Shown: positions 9,808 through 18,802, counted from the stretch's first letter. The stretch: DNA of 64,000 nucleotides from Tellurirhabdus rosea (GCF_026278345.1 NZ_CP111085.1:1686001-1750000); one strand, 5' to 3'. A program made the numbers and translations. Notes: a model not told the origin generated them from the sequence alone.

Positions 9808-9886
9808 AGGTATGAGGTATAAGGTAGGAGGTATGACACAGAAGGTTTCTTGGGACCTCATTGTTCATACCTCATACCTCCTGCCT
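9808..9886. repeat. Intergenic inverted repeat with AGGTATG-word arms
   Basis: The left arm (9808-9836) is a run of words such as GGTATGA, GGTATAA and GGTAGGA. The right arm (9864-9886) holds the same words in reverse complement. It fills the odhA-odhB gap and belongs to the word-tandem hairpin family seen elsewhere in this window. Confidence 0.7.
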
Positions 9887-9893
9887 GCAATTA

Positions 9894-12668
9894 TTATTCA
9901 AACGCCCGACGAACGATGTCGGCTTGTTCCTGCGTATGGACTTTGGCAAAACCGGTAGCCGGCGATGCGCTCGATTTGCGCGACACGCATTTCAGGCGGA
10001 CAGCGGGCCACGAGCGGAGCAGGAAGGTGTAAGCTCCCATGTTTTCCGGCTCTTCCTGCACCCAGAACAGTTCGACATTCTTGCCGTACTGCGCCAGCAC
10101 TGCATTCAGTTGCTGCTGAGGTAGCGGATGCAGCTGTTCCAGACGCACAACGGCCACGTCTTCGCGGTTGTCGGCCTGCTGTTTCTCCAGCAGATCGTAG
10201 TAGACCTTACCCGTACAGAACAGAACGCGCTTTACCTTTTTCGGGTTCACGAAGGTGTCGCCGAGCACTTCCTGGAAGGAGCCTTTCGTCAGCTCTTCCA
10301 GCGGCGAAACCACCTGCGGGTGACGCAGCAGCGATTTTGGCGACATCACGACCAGCGGCTTCCGGAACGGCCAAGCCAGCTGGCGGCGCATCAGGTGGAA
10401 GAAGTTGGCGGGCGTCGTTACGTTGGCCACTACCATGTTGTATTCCGCGCAAAGCTGGAGATAACGCTCCGGACGGGCGTTGGAGTGCTCCGGTCCCTGG
10501 CCTTCGTAGCCGTGGGGCAGCAGCATCACCAGGCCGTTCATAATACCCCACTTCGATTCGCAGGACGAAATAAACTGGTCGATGATTACCTGCGCGCCGT
10601 TGGCGAAGTCCCCGAACTGCGCTTCCCAGATCACCAGGGCGTTCGGATTGGCGAGGGCGTACCCGAATTCAAATCCGAGGACCCCGTATTCCGAAAGCAG
10701 CGAGTTGTAGATCTGCAGTTTCTGCTGCTCCGGCTGAATGTGGTTCAGCGAGTTGTACGAATCGTTGGTCTGCGCATCGTGCAGGACGGCGTGGCGATGC
10801 GAGAACGTGCCGCGCTGAACATCCTGGCCGCTCACGCGGACCATCTTATTTTCGGTCAGGATCGAACCGTAGGCCAGCAGTTCGGCGGTACCCCAGTTGA
10901 CCTGTTTGGTTTCAAAAATCATCCCGTTCCGGTCGCGGAGCAGTTTGTCGATCTGCTTCAGCGGCTTGAATCCTTCCGGAATCGTTACCAGTGCCTTCCC
11001 GACTTTTTCCAGCGTTTCCAGGGGCACGCCGGTTTCGGGCGACTGGTGGAAGTCCTCCGCATTGCTGTGCCGGAGTTCGGCCCATTCGCGGTCGAGGCGC
11101 AGGGGTTTGTACGGAATTTCGGCCTTTTGTTTGACCATGTCCAGCCGGTCCTGCAACTGCTTCTTGAACTCGGCGTCCATGTTCGCCACCAATTGCGCAT
11201 CTACGTCGCCGCGCTCGATGAGCTGCCGGTTGTAGATTTCGCGCGGGTTGGCGTGTTTGTCGATGAGCGCGTACAGGGTCGGTTGCGTGAATTTCGGCTC
11301 ATCCGACTCGTTGTGTCCGTGACGACGGTAACACACCATGTCGATGAACACGTCGCGATTGAAGCGCTGCCGGAATTCAACGGCCAGTTTCGCCACGAAA
11401 ATCACCGCCTCCGGATCGTCCCCGTTCACGTGGAAGATCGGCGCGTCGATGATTTTGGCGGCGTCGGAGCTGTAGATCGACGAACGGGCGTCTTCAAAGT
11501 CGGTTGTAAAACCAACCTGGTTGTTAATGACGAAGTGCAGGGTACCGCCGGTGGTGTAGCCCGCCAGTTTCGCCATCTGGGTCACTTCATATACAATGCC
11601 CTGTCCGGCCACGGCGGCGTCGCCGTGAATCAGGATAGGAACGATTTTGTCGAAGTTGCCCTGGTATTCCTCATCGGCCTGTGCCCGCACAAATCCTTCG
11701 ATGACCGGGTTAACGGCCTCCAGGTGCGAGGGGTTTGGAGCCAGCTTCACGCTGATCTGCTTTTTCGACGGGGTTTCAATCAGGCTGGAATAGCCGAGGT
11801 GGTATTTCACGTCCCCGTCGCCGTAGACCTGGTCGGGGATATTTCCTTCAAATCCGTCGAAAATGCTTTCGTAGGATTTCCCGAGGATGTTGGCCAGCAC
11901 GTTCAGGCGGCCGCGGTGGGCCATCCCGATCATCACTTCCTGAACGCCCAGTTCGGCCGAGCGGGTAATCATCGCGTCGAGGGCGGCGATTGTCGTTTCG
12001 CCGCCTTCCAGCGAGAAGCGTTTCTGACCGAGGTATTTGGTATGCAGGAAGTTTTCGAAAACAACGGCTTCGTTCAGTTTTTCGAGCGTCCGCTTTTTCT
12101 CGTCGAGGGAAGGTTTGAAGGAAAGGGCTTCTTTCTCGATCTTGTTCCGCAGCCAGTTTTTAACGTCGATCTCCCGGATGTACATGTATTCGAAACCGAT
12201 ATGCCCGGCATAGATGGCTTCGAGGGTTTCCATGATTTTCCGCAGCGTGGCGGCCCCGATTCCCAGCAGATTTCCGGCCTGGAATACGGTGTCCAGATCG
12301 GCGTCCGAGAGGGCGTAATCTTCCAGCGTCAGGCGGGGATTGCGGTTTTTACGCGGGCGAACGGGGTTGGTTTTGGCCAGCAGGTGCCCCCGCGAACGAT
12401 ACGCCTTAATCAGACTGGCAACGGATACTTCTTTTTCGGCATGCCGGACGTCGGCAGCGGGCTTCGCGGCGGCGTGGCCGTTGGTCCCGTTTCCGTTAAC
12501 CGCGGCGGTTTCGCCGTTGCCTTCTTCACCGTATGCCTGAGAAAATTCAAATCCTTCAAAAAATTTCTGCCAGCTCGCATCAACCAGTGCCGGGTCCTGC
12601 TTGTAGGACCGGTAGAGTTCGTCAATGTAAGCCGCTTCGGAGTTAGCTATATACGAAAATTTGTCCAT
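9894..12668 (-). CDS. odhA: 2-oxoglutarate dehydrogenase E1 component
   Basis: The thiamine-diphosphate E1 that decarboxylates 2-oxoglutarate and succinylates the lipoyl arm of OdhB. The N-terminus MDKFSYIANSEAAYIDELY followed by WQKFFEGF is the E2-interaction segment typical of OGDH E1. Further family motifs are FLHTKYLGQKRFSLEGG, GMAHRGRLNVLANI, IHGDAAVAGQGIVYE, VCYRRHGHNESDEP, and the transketolase C-half LLPHGYEGQGPEHSNARPER. Its 924 residues are full length. The ATG at 12668 is chosen over one 30 nt further out because the longer start would overlap the -7 promoter element. It is the first gene of the operon, followed by odhB. Confidence 0.97.
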   Translation of the reverse strand: MDKFSYIANSEAAYIDELYRSYKQDPALVDASWQKFFEGFEFSQAYGEEGNGETAAVNGNGTNGHAAAKPAADVRHAEKEVSVASLIKAYRSRGHLLAKTNPVRPRKNRNPRLTLEDYALSDADLDTVFQAGNLLGIGAATLRKIMETLEAIYAGHIGFEYMYIREIDVKNWLRNKIEKEALSFKPSLDEKKRTLEKLNEAVVFENFLHTKYLGQKRFSLEGGETTIAALDAMITRSAELGVQEVMIGMAHRGRLNVLANILGKSYESIFDGFEGNIPDQVYGDGDVKYHLGYSSLIETPSKKQISVKLAPNPSHLEAVNPVIEGFVRAQADEEYQGNFDKIVPILIHGDAAVAGQGIVYEVTQMAKLAGYTTGGTLHFVINNQVGFTTDFEDARSSIYSSDAAKIIDAPIFHVNGDDPEAVIFVAKLAVEFRQRFNRDVFIDMVCYRRHGHNESDEPKFTQPTLYALIDKHANPREIYNRQLIERGDVDAQLVANMDAEFKKQLQDRLDMVKQKAEIPYKPLRLDREWAELRHSNAEDFHQSPETGVPLETLEKVGKALVTIPEGFKPLKQIDKLLRDRNGMIFETKQVNWGTAELLAYGSILTENKMVRVSGQDVQRGTFSHRHAVLHDAQTNDSYNSLNHIQPEQQKLQIYNSLLSEYGVLGFEFGYALANPNALVIWEAQFGDFANGAQVIIDQFISSCESKWGIMNGLVMLLPHGYEGQGPEHSNARPERYLQLCAEYNMVVANVTTPANFFHLMRRQLAWPFRKPLVVMSPKSLLRHPQVVSPLEELTKGSFQEVLGDTFVNPKKVKRVLFCTGKVYYDLLEKQQADNREDVAVVRLEQLHPLPQQQLNAVLAQYGKNVELFWVQEEPENMGAYTFLLRSWPAVRLKCVSRKSSASPATGFAKVHTQEQADIVRRAFE

Positions 12669-12695
12669 GATGCGGTCACACCCTTGTTTAAGGGG

Positions 12696-12703
12696 CAAAG
12701 GTA
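12696..12703 (-). promoter_or_regulatory. Bacteroidota -7 element (TACCTTTG) for odhA
   Basis: An exact TAnnTTTG match on the minus strand 28 nt before the chosen ATG. A possible weak -33 (ATTG) is 23 nt further upstream. It supports the shorter odhA start. Confidence 0.55.
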
Positions 12704-12797
12704 AGCCAACTCCGGTAAACTCAGTACAATTTGTTGTAAGATTCTATGGCAAATAAGCAAATTTAAAGGTTAGAGAGAGGTTAAGCCAAATGTATGT

Positions 12798-13454
12798 TCA
12801 GACGAGGTTATTCTTGAAGGCGAAGGCGACCATACCGGCGGTGTTCTTGGTCCCGGTTTTCTCCAGAATCCGGAGGCGATGGCCTTCTACGGTGCGGGGA
12901 CTCAAAAACACTTTTTCGCTGATTTCGGCCGTAGAAAGGCCTTCGCAGATGAGTTTCAGAATCTCTTTCTCCCGTTCCGACAGTACAACTTTGCTGTTGT
13001 AGAGCGAAGGCTGCTTCACGACCGGCGCTTTGCTGGTCATTTTCCGGTGCATGACTTTGGACACAAAATCGTTCAGGTAGACACCGTCTTCCATGACCCG
13101 GTGCACGGCCTTCTCTACTTCATCTATATCCGCATCCTTCAGCACGTAGCCGCTCACGCCTTTTTCGAGCAGGTGCAGTACGAATTTATCCTCATCGTGC
13201 ATGGTCAGCATGATGATTTTCATGTGGGGATGATTTTCCCGGATGTAATCCGTCGCGGCGATTCCGTCCATGACGGGCATTTCCAGATCCAGCAGCACCA
13301 CATCGGGCAGGCGGCGGGTCAGCTTCTCAATCAGTTCCTGTCCATTGCTGGCCTCCAGGACCAGTTCAAAATCGGTAATCTGGCTTAGCACCGAGGCCAT
13401 CCCCTTCCGAAACAGATTATGATCATCGGCCAGTGCAATGCGAATTTTTTTCAT
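12798..13454 (-). CDS. NarL/LuxR-family response regulator (first cassette)
   Basis: A DNA-binding response regulator. The receiver domain (1-120) has the acidic pair D10/D11, phospho-acceptor D56 in VVLLDLEMP, and the conserved lysine in YVLKDADIDEV near 105. The C-terminal LuxR helix-turn-helix (about 150-212) has LSEREKEILKLICEGLSTAEI and LSPRTVEGHR. The length of 218 residues is standard. It is the last gene of a minus-strand run with the histidine kinase 90 nt upstream, its obvious partner. The target genes are unknown; the membrane and Cys-tail genes of the same run are natural candidates. Confidence 0.92.
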   Translation of the reverse strand: MKKIRIALADDHNLFRKGMASVLSQITDFELVLEASNGQELIEKLTRRLPDVVLLDLEMPVMDGIAATDYIRENHPHMKIIMLTMHDEDKFVLHLLEKGVSGYVLKDADIDEVEKAVHRVMEDGVYLNDFVSKVMHRKMTSKAPVVKQPSLYNSKVVLSEREKEILKLICEGLSTAEISEKVFLSPRTVEGHRLRILEKTGTKNTAGMVAFAFKNNLV

Positions 13455-13544
13455 AAGTAAAAATGATAGGTCTCCGCAGGAAGCGACTGTTGACGCGAAT
13501 CAAAATCCTGAGAAGGGGTACATGGTAAATCATAAATGTCCGGT

Positions 13545-14369
13545 TCAGGCTTCGACGAGCGCACGGGGGGCCTCCACCATCTGCGGCATGCGGACCTGTA
13601 CGTGCACCCGCGTTCCCCGGCCCGGGGCGGTGTCGAATGTCACGTTTCCGTCTACCACCGACAGGCGGCTTTCAATGTTTCGCAGTCCCAGTCCACGTTT
13701 CTTGTCCTGTAAGGTCTCGTCCAGATCGAAGCCGCTGCCGTTGTCGACCACCGACAGAAACAGGGCCTCCCGTTCGCAGTGCAGTTGAATCTGAATATGA
13801 GTGGCGTTTCCGTGCCGGATGGCGTTGTTGGTCAGTTCCTGGGTAATCCGGTACAGCATCAGGCTGGTACTCTGCGGCAGCGACGCGATTTTCTCCGGGC
13901 AGGTCAGTTCGACATGCACGTCGCCCTGGCTGGCTTTTTCGGCCAGTTCTTCGAGCGCCGAGCCGAGTCCGAATCGTTCGAGGGTAGTAGGCACGAGGTC
14001 CCGGCTGATGCGCCGGACGTTGGCGATGGTCTCATCGAGCAGCGACCGCGTTTTCTGCACAAACATGGCCGATCCCTGGTCGTCGGCATCGATACTCCGG
14101 CCCAGCTGGTTGAGGCTCAGTTTGGTCACCGAAAGCATCGTCCCGATCTCATCGTGCAGGTCCTGGGCAATCCGGCGCCGCTCCTGTTCCTGTGCCTGAA
14201 GGGTGGCGGCCATCAGTTCCTTGCGGTTGGTTTCCTGCATCTCTTTCATGGCGAGTTGCTGCCGAATCTGTTTTTGCTGATAATAGGCGACGAAGACAAT
14301 AATGAATATCGCCATTACCAGCAGTACGGCTGTCCCGACCGCTATGTACAATTGCATGTAGTTGTCCAC
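13545..14369 (-). CDS. Membrane-anchored sensor histidine kinase, HisKA_3 type (first cassette)
   Basis: A kinase of the NarX/DesK-like class. One transmembrane helix (about 7-29) is preceded by only a few residues, so there is essentially no extracytoplasmic sensor domain. A coiled-coil linker (30-65) leads to the dimerisation/phospho-acceptor box RRRIAQDLHDEIG with H72, then an HATPase_c domain with ELTNNAIRHGNAT (N box), VDNGSGFD (G1) and KRGLGLRNIESR (G2). The protein has 274 residues. It follows three multi-pass membrane genes (126 nt after the last). With no sensor domain of its own, it may receive the signal from those proteins; this is inferred from context. Confidence 0.92.
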   Translation of the reverse strand: MDNYMQLYIAVGTAVLLVMAIFIIVFVAYYQQKQIRQQLAMKEMQETNRKELMAATLQAQEQERRRIAQDLHDEIGTMLSVTKLSLNQLGRSIDADDQGSAMFVQKTRSLLDETIANVRRISRDLVPTTLERFGLGSALEELAEKASQGDVHVELTCPEKIASLPQSTSLMLYRITQELTNNAIRHGNATHIQIQLHCEREALFLSVVDNGSGFDLDETLQDKKRGLGLRNIESRLSVVDGNVTFDTAPGRGTRVHVQVRMPQMVEAPRALVEA

Positions 14370-14495
14370 GGCTATCAGCTTTGCAGGAACACATATAGGC
14401 CAACCGCCGGGCCGACCTTTTCATTTTTCTTAAGCCGAAAGGTAGGCAAAGTTACCTTTTCGTGCAACGGAGAAGTTACCCGATTGTATAAATGG

Positions 14496-15173
14496 TCAAA
14501 TCGCGGTTTCCAGTACTTCTACCCGGCGGACCCAGAAGGCGGTGCCCATCACCAGATACATGAATCCCGCCCCCCATTGGGCAAAAAGCCAGTAGGCCTC
14601 GTATTTCGTGTTGAAAAGGGAAGCGTTGAAAAAGGGGAACTGAATTGTCAGCAGAATAAAAAGGGAAGCGGAGGCGTACAGAATAATTCCGACGCAGTTC
14701 CAGAACATGGCATGCCTCAGCATGTTGGACACGTGCATCTGGGTTATCATTCTCCGGAAATACAGCAGAACGAATCCCAGGAGGATGAGCCGTTCGATGG
14801 CCAGCAGATGTTCAACTATCCTCGTCCATTGAAAATCGCTGGCAAAAATCAGGGAGTAAACCGCAACAATTGCCCCGACACTCCATTTCTCCGACGCTTT
14901 CACGGCCCCCCGCGTAAAGGCGACGCCCATGCCCACGACGGTCACCAGCGAAATAAGGGAAAACAGAAAGTGGTTGTTGCTTCCCTGAGAGGCATAGTGG
15001 ATCAGCACCAGTTCAATTCCCAGCGTCACGGCGATCATACCCAAAATCGCCCGGTTGGCAGAGTCCATGAACCGGAAGTTGATGATTCCCGAGAGAAAGC
15101 TCACCAGCAGACAATAGTCCATCAGGAAGCTGGTGGGATATTTCTGGATGAGATGGATGTAAGGTTCAAGCAT
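14496..15173 (-). CDS. Multi-pass (about 7 TM) membrane protein, paralogue 3 of the first cassette
   Basis: Function unknown. With the ATG at 15173 the protein starts MLEPYIHLIQKYP and has 225 residues and about seven hydrophobic helices. It aligns without gaps to the two upstream membrane proteins: K11-Y12-P13, N67-x-F69-L70 (SNNHFL), N150, H154, F157 and W158 (SNMLRHAMFW) fall at identical positions. The ATG nine bases earlier (MAI-) is possible but breaks this register. Its start overlaps the stop of the preceding gene by 8 nt, which suggests translational coupling. No enzyme motif is seen. It may be a sensory partner for the downstream kinase. Confidence 0.85.
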   Translation of the reverse strand: MLEPYIHLIQKYPTSFLMDYCLLVSFLSGIINFRFMDSANRAILGMIAVTLGIELVLIHYASQGSNNHFLFSLISLVTVVGMGVAFTRGAVKASEKWSVGAIVAVYSLIFASDFQWTRIVEHLLAIERLILLGFVLLYFRRMITQMHVSNMLRHAMFWNCVGIILYASASLFILLTIQFPFFNASLFNTKYEAYWLFAQWGAGFMYLVMGTAFWVRRVEVLETAI

Positions 15174-15855
15174 GATAGCCATTCATCTGCCCGTGCTGCA
15201 TTTCCTTTTTATTCAGCCAGAATGAGACCGTAACAAAAAGGTAAAAAACAGCGCTAAAATATTGTGTAACCGTCCACGACCAATCAAAAATGTTTTGCGG
15301 ATTTTCAACATCCAGCGTAAATGTAGAAAAGAGAAAAATAAATAGCGTGCCCGCGCTAAAAAGCAGCAGTCCCGCGCTAAACCAGAAGGCCGCATGGCCG
15401 ATAATATTGGCGACCTTTAACTCTGATAGCACATTCTGAAAGAACATTAAAGCAAAAGCAATAAAAATCAATCGCTGAATCCCAATAATATAATTAGAAA
15501 TAATACTCCATTCGAAGCCGTATAAATAAATAACAAAATAGATAATCGATAAGGCAGCAATAACTCGTTTTTTTCTTTTGCTGTTGATGTATAAATAAAA
15601 AAAAGCAGAGAAGCAGAATAGTTCGGCCAGCGAAAAGAAATTAACCAGAAACGTATTATTCCATTTTAATAGCGCATAAACAATCATCAGGCTTTCAACC
15701 AACACCGCTATTCCCGAAAACAGAAGCAGCACCCGGAAGCCTTTATCCAGATATTTTAGCTGCCGTATGCCAAATCCGAAACTGATAACCAGAAACAGGT
15801 AGGGTACAAAATCATGCGGATATTTAGCAACGATTTCAAGTAATCGGTTCAGCAT
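15166..15855 (-). CDS. Multi-pass (about 7 TM) membrane protein, paralogue 2 of the first cassette
   Basis: Function unknown; 229 residues starting MLNRLLEIVAKYP, with about seven hydrophobic helices separated by short basic loops (NSKRKKR near 91-97). It shares with paralogues 1 and 3 the ungapped positions K11-Y/F12-P13, N67, F69, L70, N150, H154, F157 and W158 (ANIIGHAAFW). A TTG 15 nt upstream is the other possible start, but the ATG at 15855 matches the family register and leaves 15 nt after the preceding Cys-tail gene, the same spacing as in the other pair. The codons are more AT-rich than those of the housekeeping genes nearby. Confidence 0.85.
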   Translation of the reverse strand: MLNRLLEIVAKYPHDFVPYLFLVISFGFGIRQLKYLDKGFRVLLLFSGIAVLVESLMIVYALLKWNNTFLVNFFSLAELFCFSAFFYLYINSKRKKRVIAALSIIYFVIYLYGFEWSIISNYIIGIQRLIFIAFALMFFQNVLSELKVANIIGHAAFWFSAGLLLFSAGTLFIFLFSTFTLDVENPQNIFDWSWTVTQYFSAVFYLFVTVSFWLNKKEMQHGQMNGYHA

Positions 15856-15870
15856 ACGGCAGCAGGTCAA

Positions 15871-16248
15871 TTATTTACAATGCGGCGGACAAACCGGCCC
15901 ATCGCCCAGTTCACCGTCCCGTCCCTCATCAGACACCATGTCTTTCATGCCTGCTTTGTCCAGCGGAACCAGTTTCCGGATGTCTTCTCCTTTTTCGTCT
16001 ACGCCAACCAGGACGACCCGGGGAATAACATGGTCCTTCCCGTTCAGCTTTTCCTGCCGCTTCGCCTGGTAAACGCGGATTCCGACGCAACCCGGCTGGT
16101 TAAGGATTTGCTGTAGATTATGGATTCCGAAAAACTCGGAGCGCACGCACTCATCATCCTTCAGATCAGCCTTTTTGTCGCGGTAAGCCTTCTTTAATTC
16201 TTCCGCTTCCGATGATTTCAGAAAGCGGCCTTCATTTCCGGTGAACAT
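15871..16248 (-). CDS. Small soluble protein with C-terminal CPPHCK tail (Cys-tail protein B)
   Basis: An unrecognised 125-residue protein with no signal peptide or membrane helix. The N-terminal third is charged and helical (EAEELKKAYRDKKADLKDDE). The middle has SEFFGIHNLQQIL (37-49), GCVGIRVY (53-60) and VIPRVVLVGVDEKGEDI (75-90). The end is LGDGPVCPPHCK with C120 and C124. The same blocks occur in the protein encoded at 16983-17402. It lies between membrane genes 1 and 2 on the same strand, 38 nt after one and 15 nt before the other. The cysteine tail could bind metal, form a disulfide or be cut off as a peptide; none of these is shown. Confidence 0.82.
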   Translation of the reverse strand: MFTGNEGRFLKSSEAEELKKAYRDKKADLKDDECVRSEFFGIHNLQQILNQPGCVGIRVYQAKRQEKLNGKDHVIPRVVLVGVDEKGEDIRKLVPLDKAGMKDMVSDEGRDGELGDGPVCPPHCK

Positions 16249-16286
16249 ATTGTGTGAAAAGGTTTAAACGTGGTTTCGCAGTAAAA

Positions 16287-16967
16287 TTAAGACAAAGACT
16301 GGTTATCTACTCCTTCGTACTTGCTGACCCAAAGGCCGACGGCCGCAAAACAGCAAAAGATGACGTACATCATCTGCCCGAAATTCCAGTAGTAAACAAA
16401 AATTTCCGGGTCCGACTGGGTCGAAAAGATTATTTTCGAAAATAGATAAACAAAAAAAGTACCGGTTGCCTGAAGAATTAATCCGCTTCCTACCCAGAAT
16501 AAAGAATGAATAAGGATGTTAGCAATTCGCAATTCGGACAGCAGGTAATTAAAGTACGTTAAAACGATAATGATGTTAAATACTTTGGAAAGGACCAGGG
16601 TTTCGGAAGATATTTCGGCATTACTCCAGAAAAGAAGGCCGGCAATTGTGGTTAACAGTAAGGTATAAAGGATGTATCTTTTGGTTCTTTTATTTTTCAG
16701 ATTCCCGATGAATATAAAATAGACCAGTATAGCCTCCAGCAGAGCCGAAGTATTGTAAAGGAACAGATTACTGATCTGTCTTGCGGCGAAATAATCAGAA
16801 ACGGAGTCTCTGAGTAAAATAAGCGCCAGTAACAGCATCAGCGCCTTCATTCCCGGGCCGAGCCTTTTAAACTGAATAATTCCGGCAGCAATGGGTACGA
16901 CCGTAAAAACTTCAGCAAAAATGCTTAACGGAAACTTCTGAACAAGGCTTATAAAATGGTCCAGCAT
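16287..16967 (-). CDS. Multi-pass (about 7 TM) membrane protein, paralogue 1 of the first cassette
   Basis: Function unknown; 226 residues beginning MLDHFISLVQKFP, with about seven hydrophobic helices and no large soluble domain. It carries the family positions K11-F12-P13, N67-x-F69-L70 (SNLFL), N150, H154, F157 and W158 (ANILIHSLFW) without gaps relative to paralogues 2 and 3. It begins 15 nt after the stop of the first Cys-tail gene. The sequence is AT-rich for this window. The repeated pairing of a Cys-tail gene with such a membrane gene, upstream of a kinase without a sensor domain, suggests a signalling role; this is inference. Confidence 0.85.
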   Translation of the reverse strand: MLDHFISLVQKFPLSIFAEVFTVVPIAAGIIQFKRLGPGMKALMLLLALILLRDSVSDYFAARQISNLFLYNTSALLEAILVYFIFIGNLKNKRTKRYILYTLLLTTIAGLLFWSNAEISSETLVLSKVFNIIIVLTYFNYLLSELRIANILIHSLFWVGSGLILQATGTFFVYLFSKIIFSTQSDPEIFVYYWNFGQMMYVIFCCFAAVGLWVSKYEGVDNQSLS

Positions 16968-16982
16968 TAACGTGGAAAGTGA

Positions 16983-17402
16983 TCATGGTGCACACATCTG
17001 CGGACAAGGCAGCCCGTCGCCCAGCGCTTCACCATCTCCATCCCCTTTCAAGCCTACGGGACTATCAAAAATATCCGAGCCGTCGGCCCGGGTACCTACC
17101 AGCACCAGACGCGGGCGCAGTTCCCCTTCGCCTTCCCGGGTCACGTTGCCATCCGCATCCTCCCAGCGGAAGCCGTAATAAATCCGGATTCCCACGCAGT
17201 CCTTACGCCCCAGCAGCTGGTTAATCCGGTTGATTCCGAAGAATTCCGCCTGGGTGAGGTCGCCCACCTTGTAGCCTTTTTCCCGGAGGTATTCCAGTTC
17301 TTCCTGACCAATTTTTTTATACAGGGAACGGCGCTCCAGGGCATCGGCGCCCCGCAGGAAGGTTCCTACATCGCCATTGTACTCTCTTTGTTCAAAAGCC
17401 AT
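16983..17402 (-). CDS. Small soluble protein with C-terminal CPQMC tail (Cys-tail protein A)
   Basis: An unrecognised protein of 139 residues from the ATG at 17402; a longer frame from 17474 adds 24 residues of low plausibility. The blocks shared with protein B are AEFFGINRINQLL (52-64), DCVGIRIYY (68-76), LRPRLVLVGTRADGSDI (95-111) and a tail LGDGLPCPQMC with C133 and C137. There is no signal peptide. It is the first gene of the minus-strand run that continues through the membrane proteins to the kinase and regulator. A 7-2-7 palindrome lies about 90 nt upstream. A distant relative is encoded at 39325-39855, also just before a membrane gene. Confidence 0.82.
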   Translation of the reverse strand: MAFEQREYNGDVGTFLRGADALERRSLYKKIGQEELEYLREKGYKVGDLTQAEFFGINRINQLLGRKDCVGIRIYYGFRWEDADGNVTREGEGELRPRLVLVGTRADGSDIFDSPVGLKGDGDGEALGDGLPCPQMCAP

Positions 17403-17492
17403 GATAGACAGATGGGTTCGGTTTGTTTTAGGTTGTACAAGTTTACTGCCTTTCTGCAGACATACAAAACACAACCGCTCAAACGAGCGCCC

Positions 17493-17508
17493 ATAATCAA
17501 ATGATTAT
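17493..17508. promoter_or_regulatory. ATAATCA-AA-TGATTAT palindrome upstream of the first cassette
   Basis: A perfect 7-bp inverted repeat with a 2-nt centre, about 90 nt before the first gene of the cassette. A second small hairpin (CGCTC-aaac-GAGCG) lies at 17478-17491. This could be an operator; no regulator is assigned. Confidence 0.3.
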
Positions 17509-17644
17509 CAAGGTTTTTACCGATAAATAATTGAAGGAAAATGCGTAAAAGTACGCAGGGCGCAGAAAGAAACCGCGTACTTTCCGGGGAGATACGGACA
17601 GTCACAAAAATCCGGGTTTCTGCTCTACCGCCGGAGTGATATAG

Positions 17645-17760
17645 GTTGCACTTTTGCAACGGGGATTGGTTCTTTCTGCCCTCTGGCAGGTAACCAAAGA
17701 CTTCTCATCTCATAGGTTAGGTTTAGGGAAAACGTCTCGGGGCTTCGCGGGACGTTTTTT
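17645..17760 (+). ncRNA. Candidate structured RNA ending in a terminator
   Basis: The stretch between rfbA and the cassette has no credible gene but shows three consecutive hairpins on the plus strand: GTTGCA/TGCAAC (17645-17660), a two-stem hairpin TTGGTT-CTGCC/GGCAG-AACCAA (17666-17697), and AAAACGTC/GACGTTTT followed by a T run (17729-17760). The last is a good terminator with no plus-strand coding gene before it. A weak -7-like CACTTTTG overlaps the first hairpin. No known RNA family is claimed. It could also be part of a leader read on the other strand. Confidence 0.4.
17729..17760 (+). terminator. Intrinsic terminator, plus strand
   Basis: AAAACGTC pairs with GACGTTTT across a 14-nt GC-rich loop and is followed by a T run. 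No plus-strand gene precedes it, which is why a short RNA is suspected. Confidence 0.6.
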
Positions 17761-17770
17761 ATTTGCCATA

Positions 17771-17838
17771 AAGCCGGAAAGGCTGTGCATGCCCGAATCT
17801 GGTTCCCCAATTCCTGACACGCACAGCCTTTCCGGCTT
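17771..17838. repeat. Perfect 18-bp inverted repeat after rfbA
   Basis: The arms 17771-17788 and 17821-17838 (AAGCCGGAAAGGCTGTGC and its exact complement) are separated by 32 nt and lie 12 nt beyond the rfbA stop. The element may protect or terminate the rfbA transcript. Confidence 0.65.
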
Positions 17839-17850
17839 CTTTTGTCGCTT

Positions 17851-18711
<861 letters not shown>

Positions 18712-18724
18712 ATTTTTAGTGAGT

Positions 18725-18802
18725 GAATGAGCGAATGAGTGAATAGCTTCGCCGAGAAGCAGGCATTTGAAAAAGCGGAGCTATTCGCTCATTCACTCAT
18801 TC
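18725..18802. repeat. Intergenic inverted repeat with GAATGAGC-word arms
   Basis: The left arm 18725-18748 and right arm 18779-18802 are complementary at 22 of 24 positions, and each is a tandem of GAGTGAAT/GAGCGAAT words. The central loop contains GCTTCGCC. The element fills the rfbB-rfbA gap and belongs to the word-tandem hairpin family. Confidence 0.75.

Noticed and set aside
9799-9861. N-terminal extension of odhB by 21 residues
   Set aside because: The extra codons read through an intergenic inverted repeat; the lipoyl domain begins exactly at the ATG at 9798.
15856-15870. TTG start for membrane paralogue 2
   Set aside because: The ATG at 15855 restores gap-free alignment with paralogues 1 and 3 and gives the same 15-nt spacing as in the other Cys-tail/7TM pair.
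14496-17402. Agr-type quorum system (AgrB/AgrD with kinase and regulator)
   Set aside because: The layout is reminiscent, but the membrane proteins lack the conserved AgrB His/Cys catalytic pair and the small proteins are far longer than AgrD and lack its motifs. Only the analogy is kept as a hypothesis.
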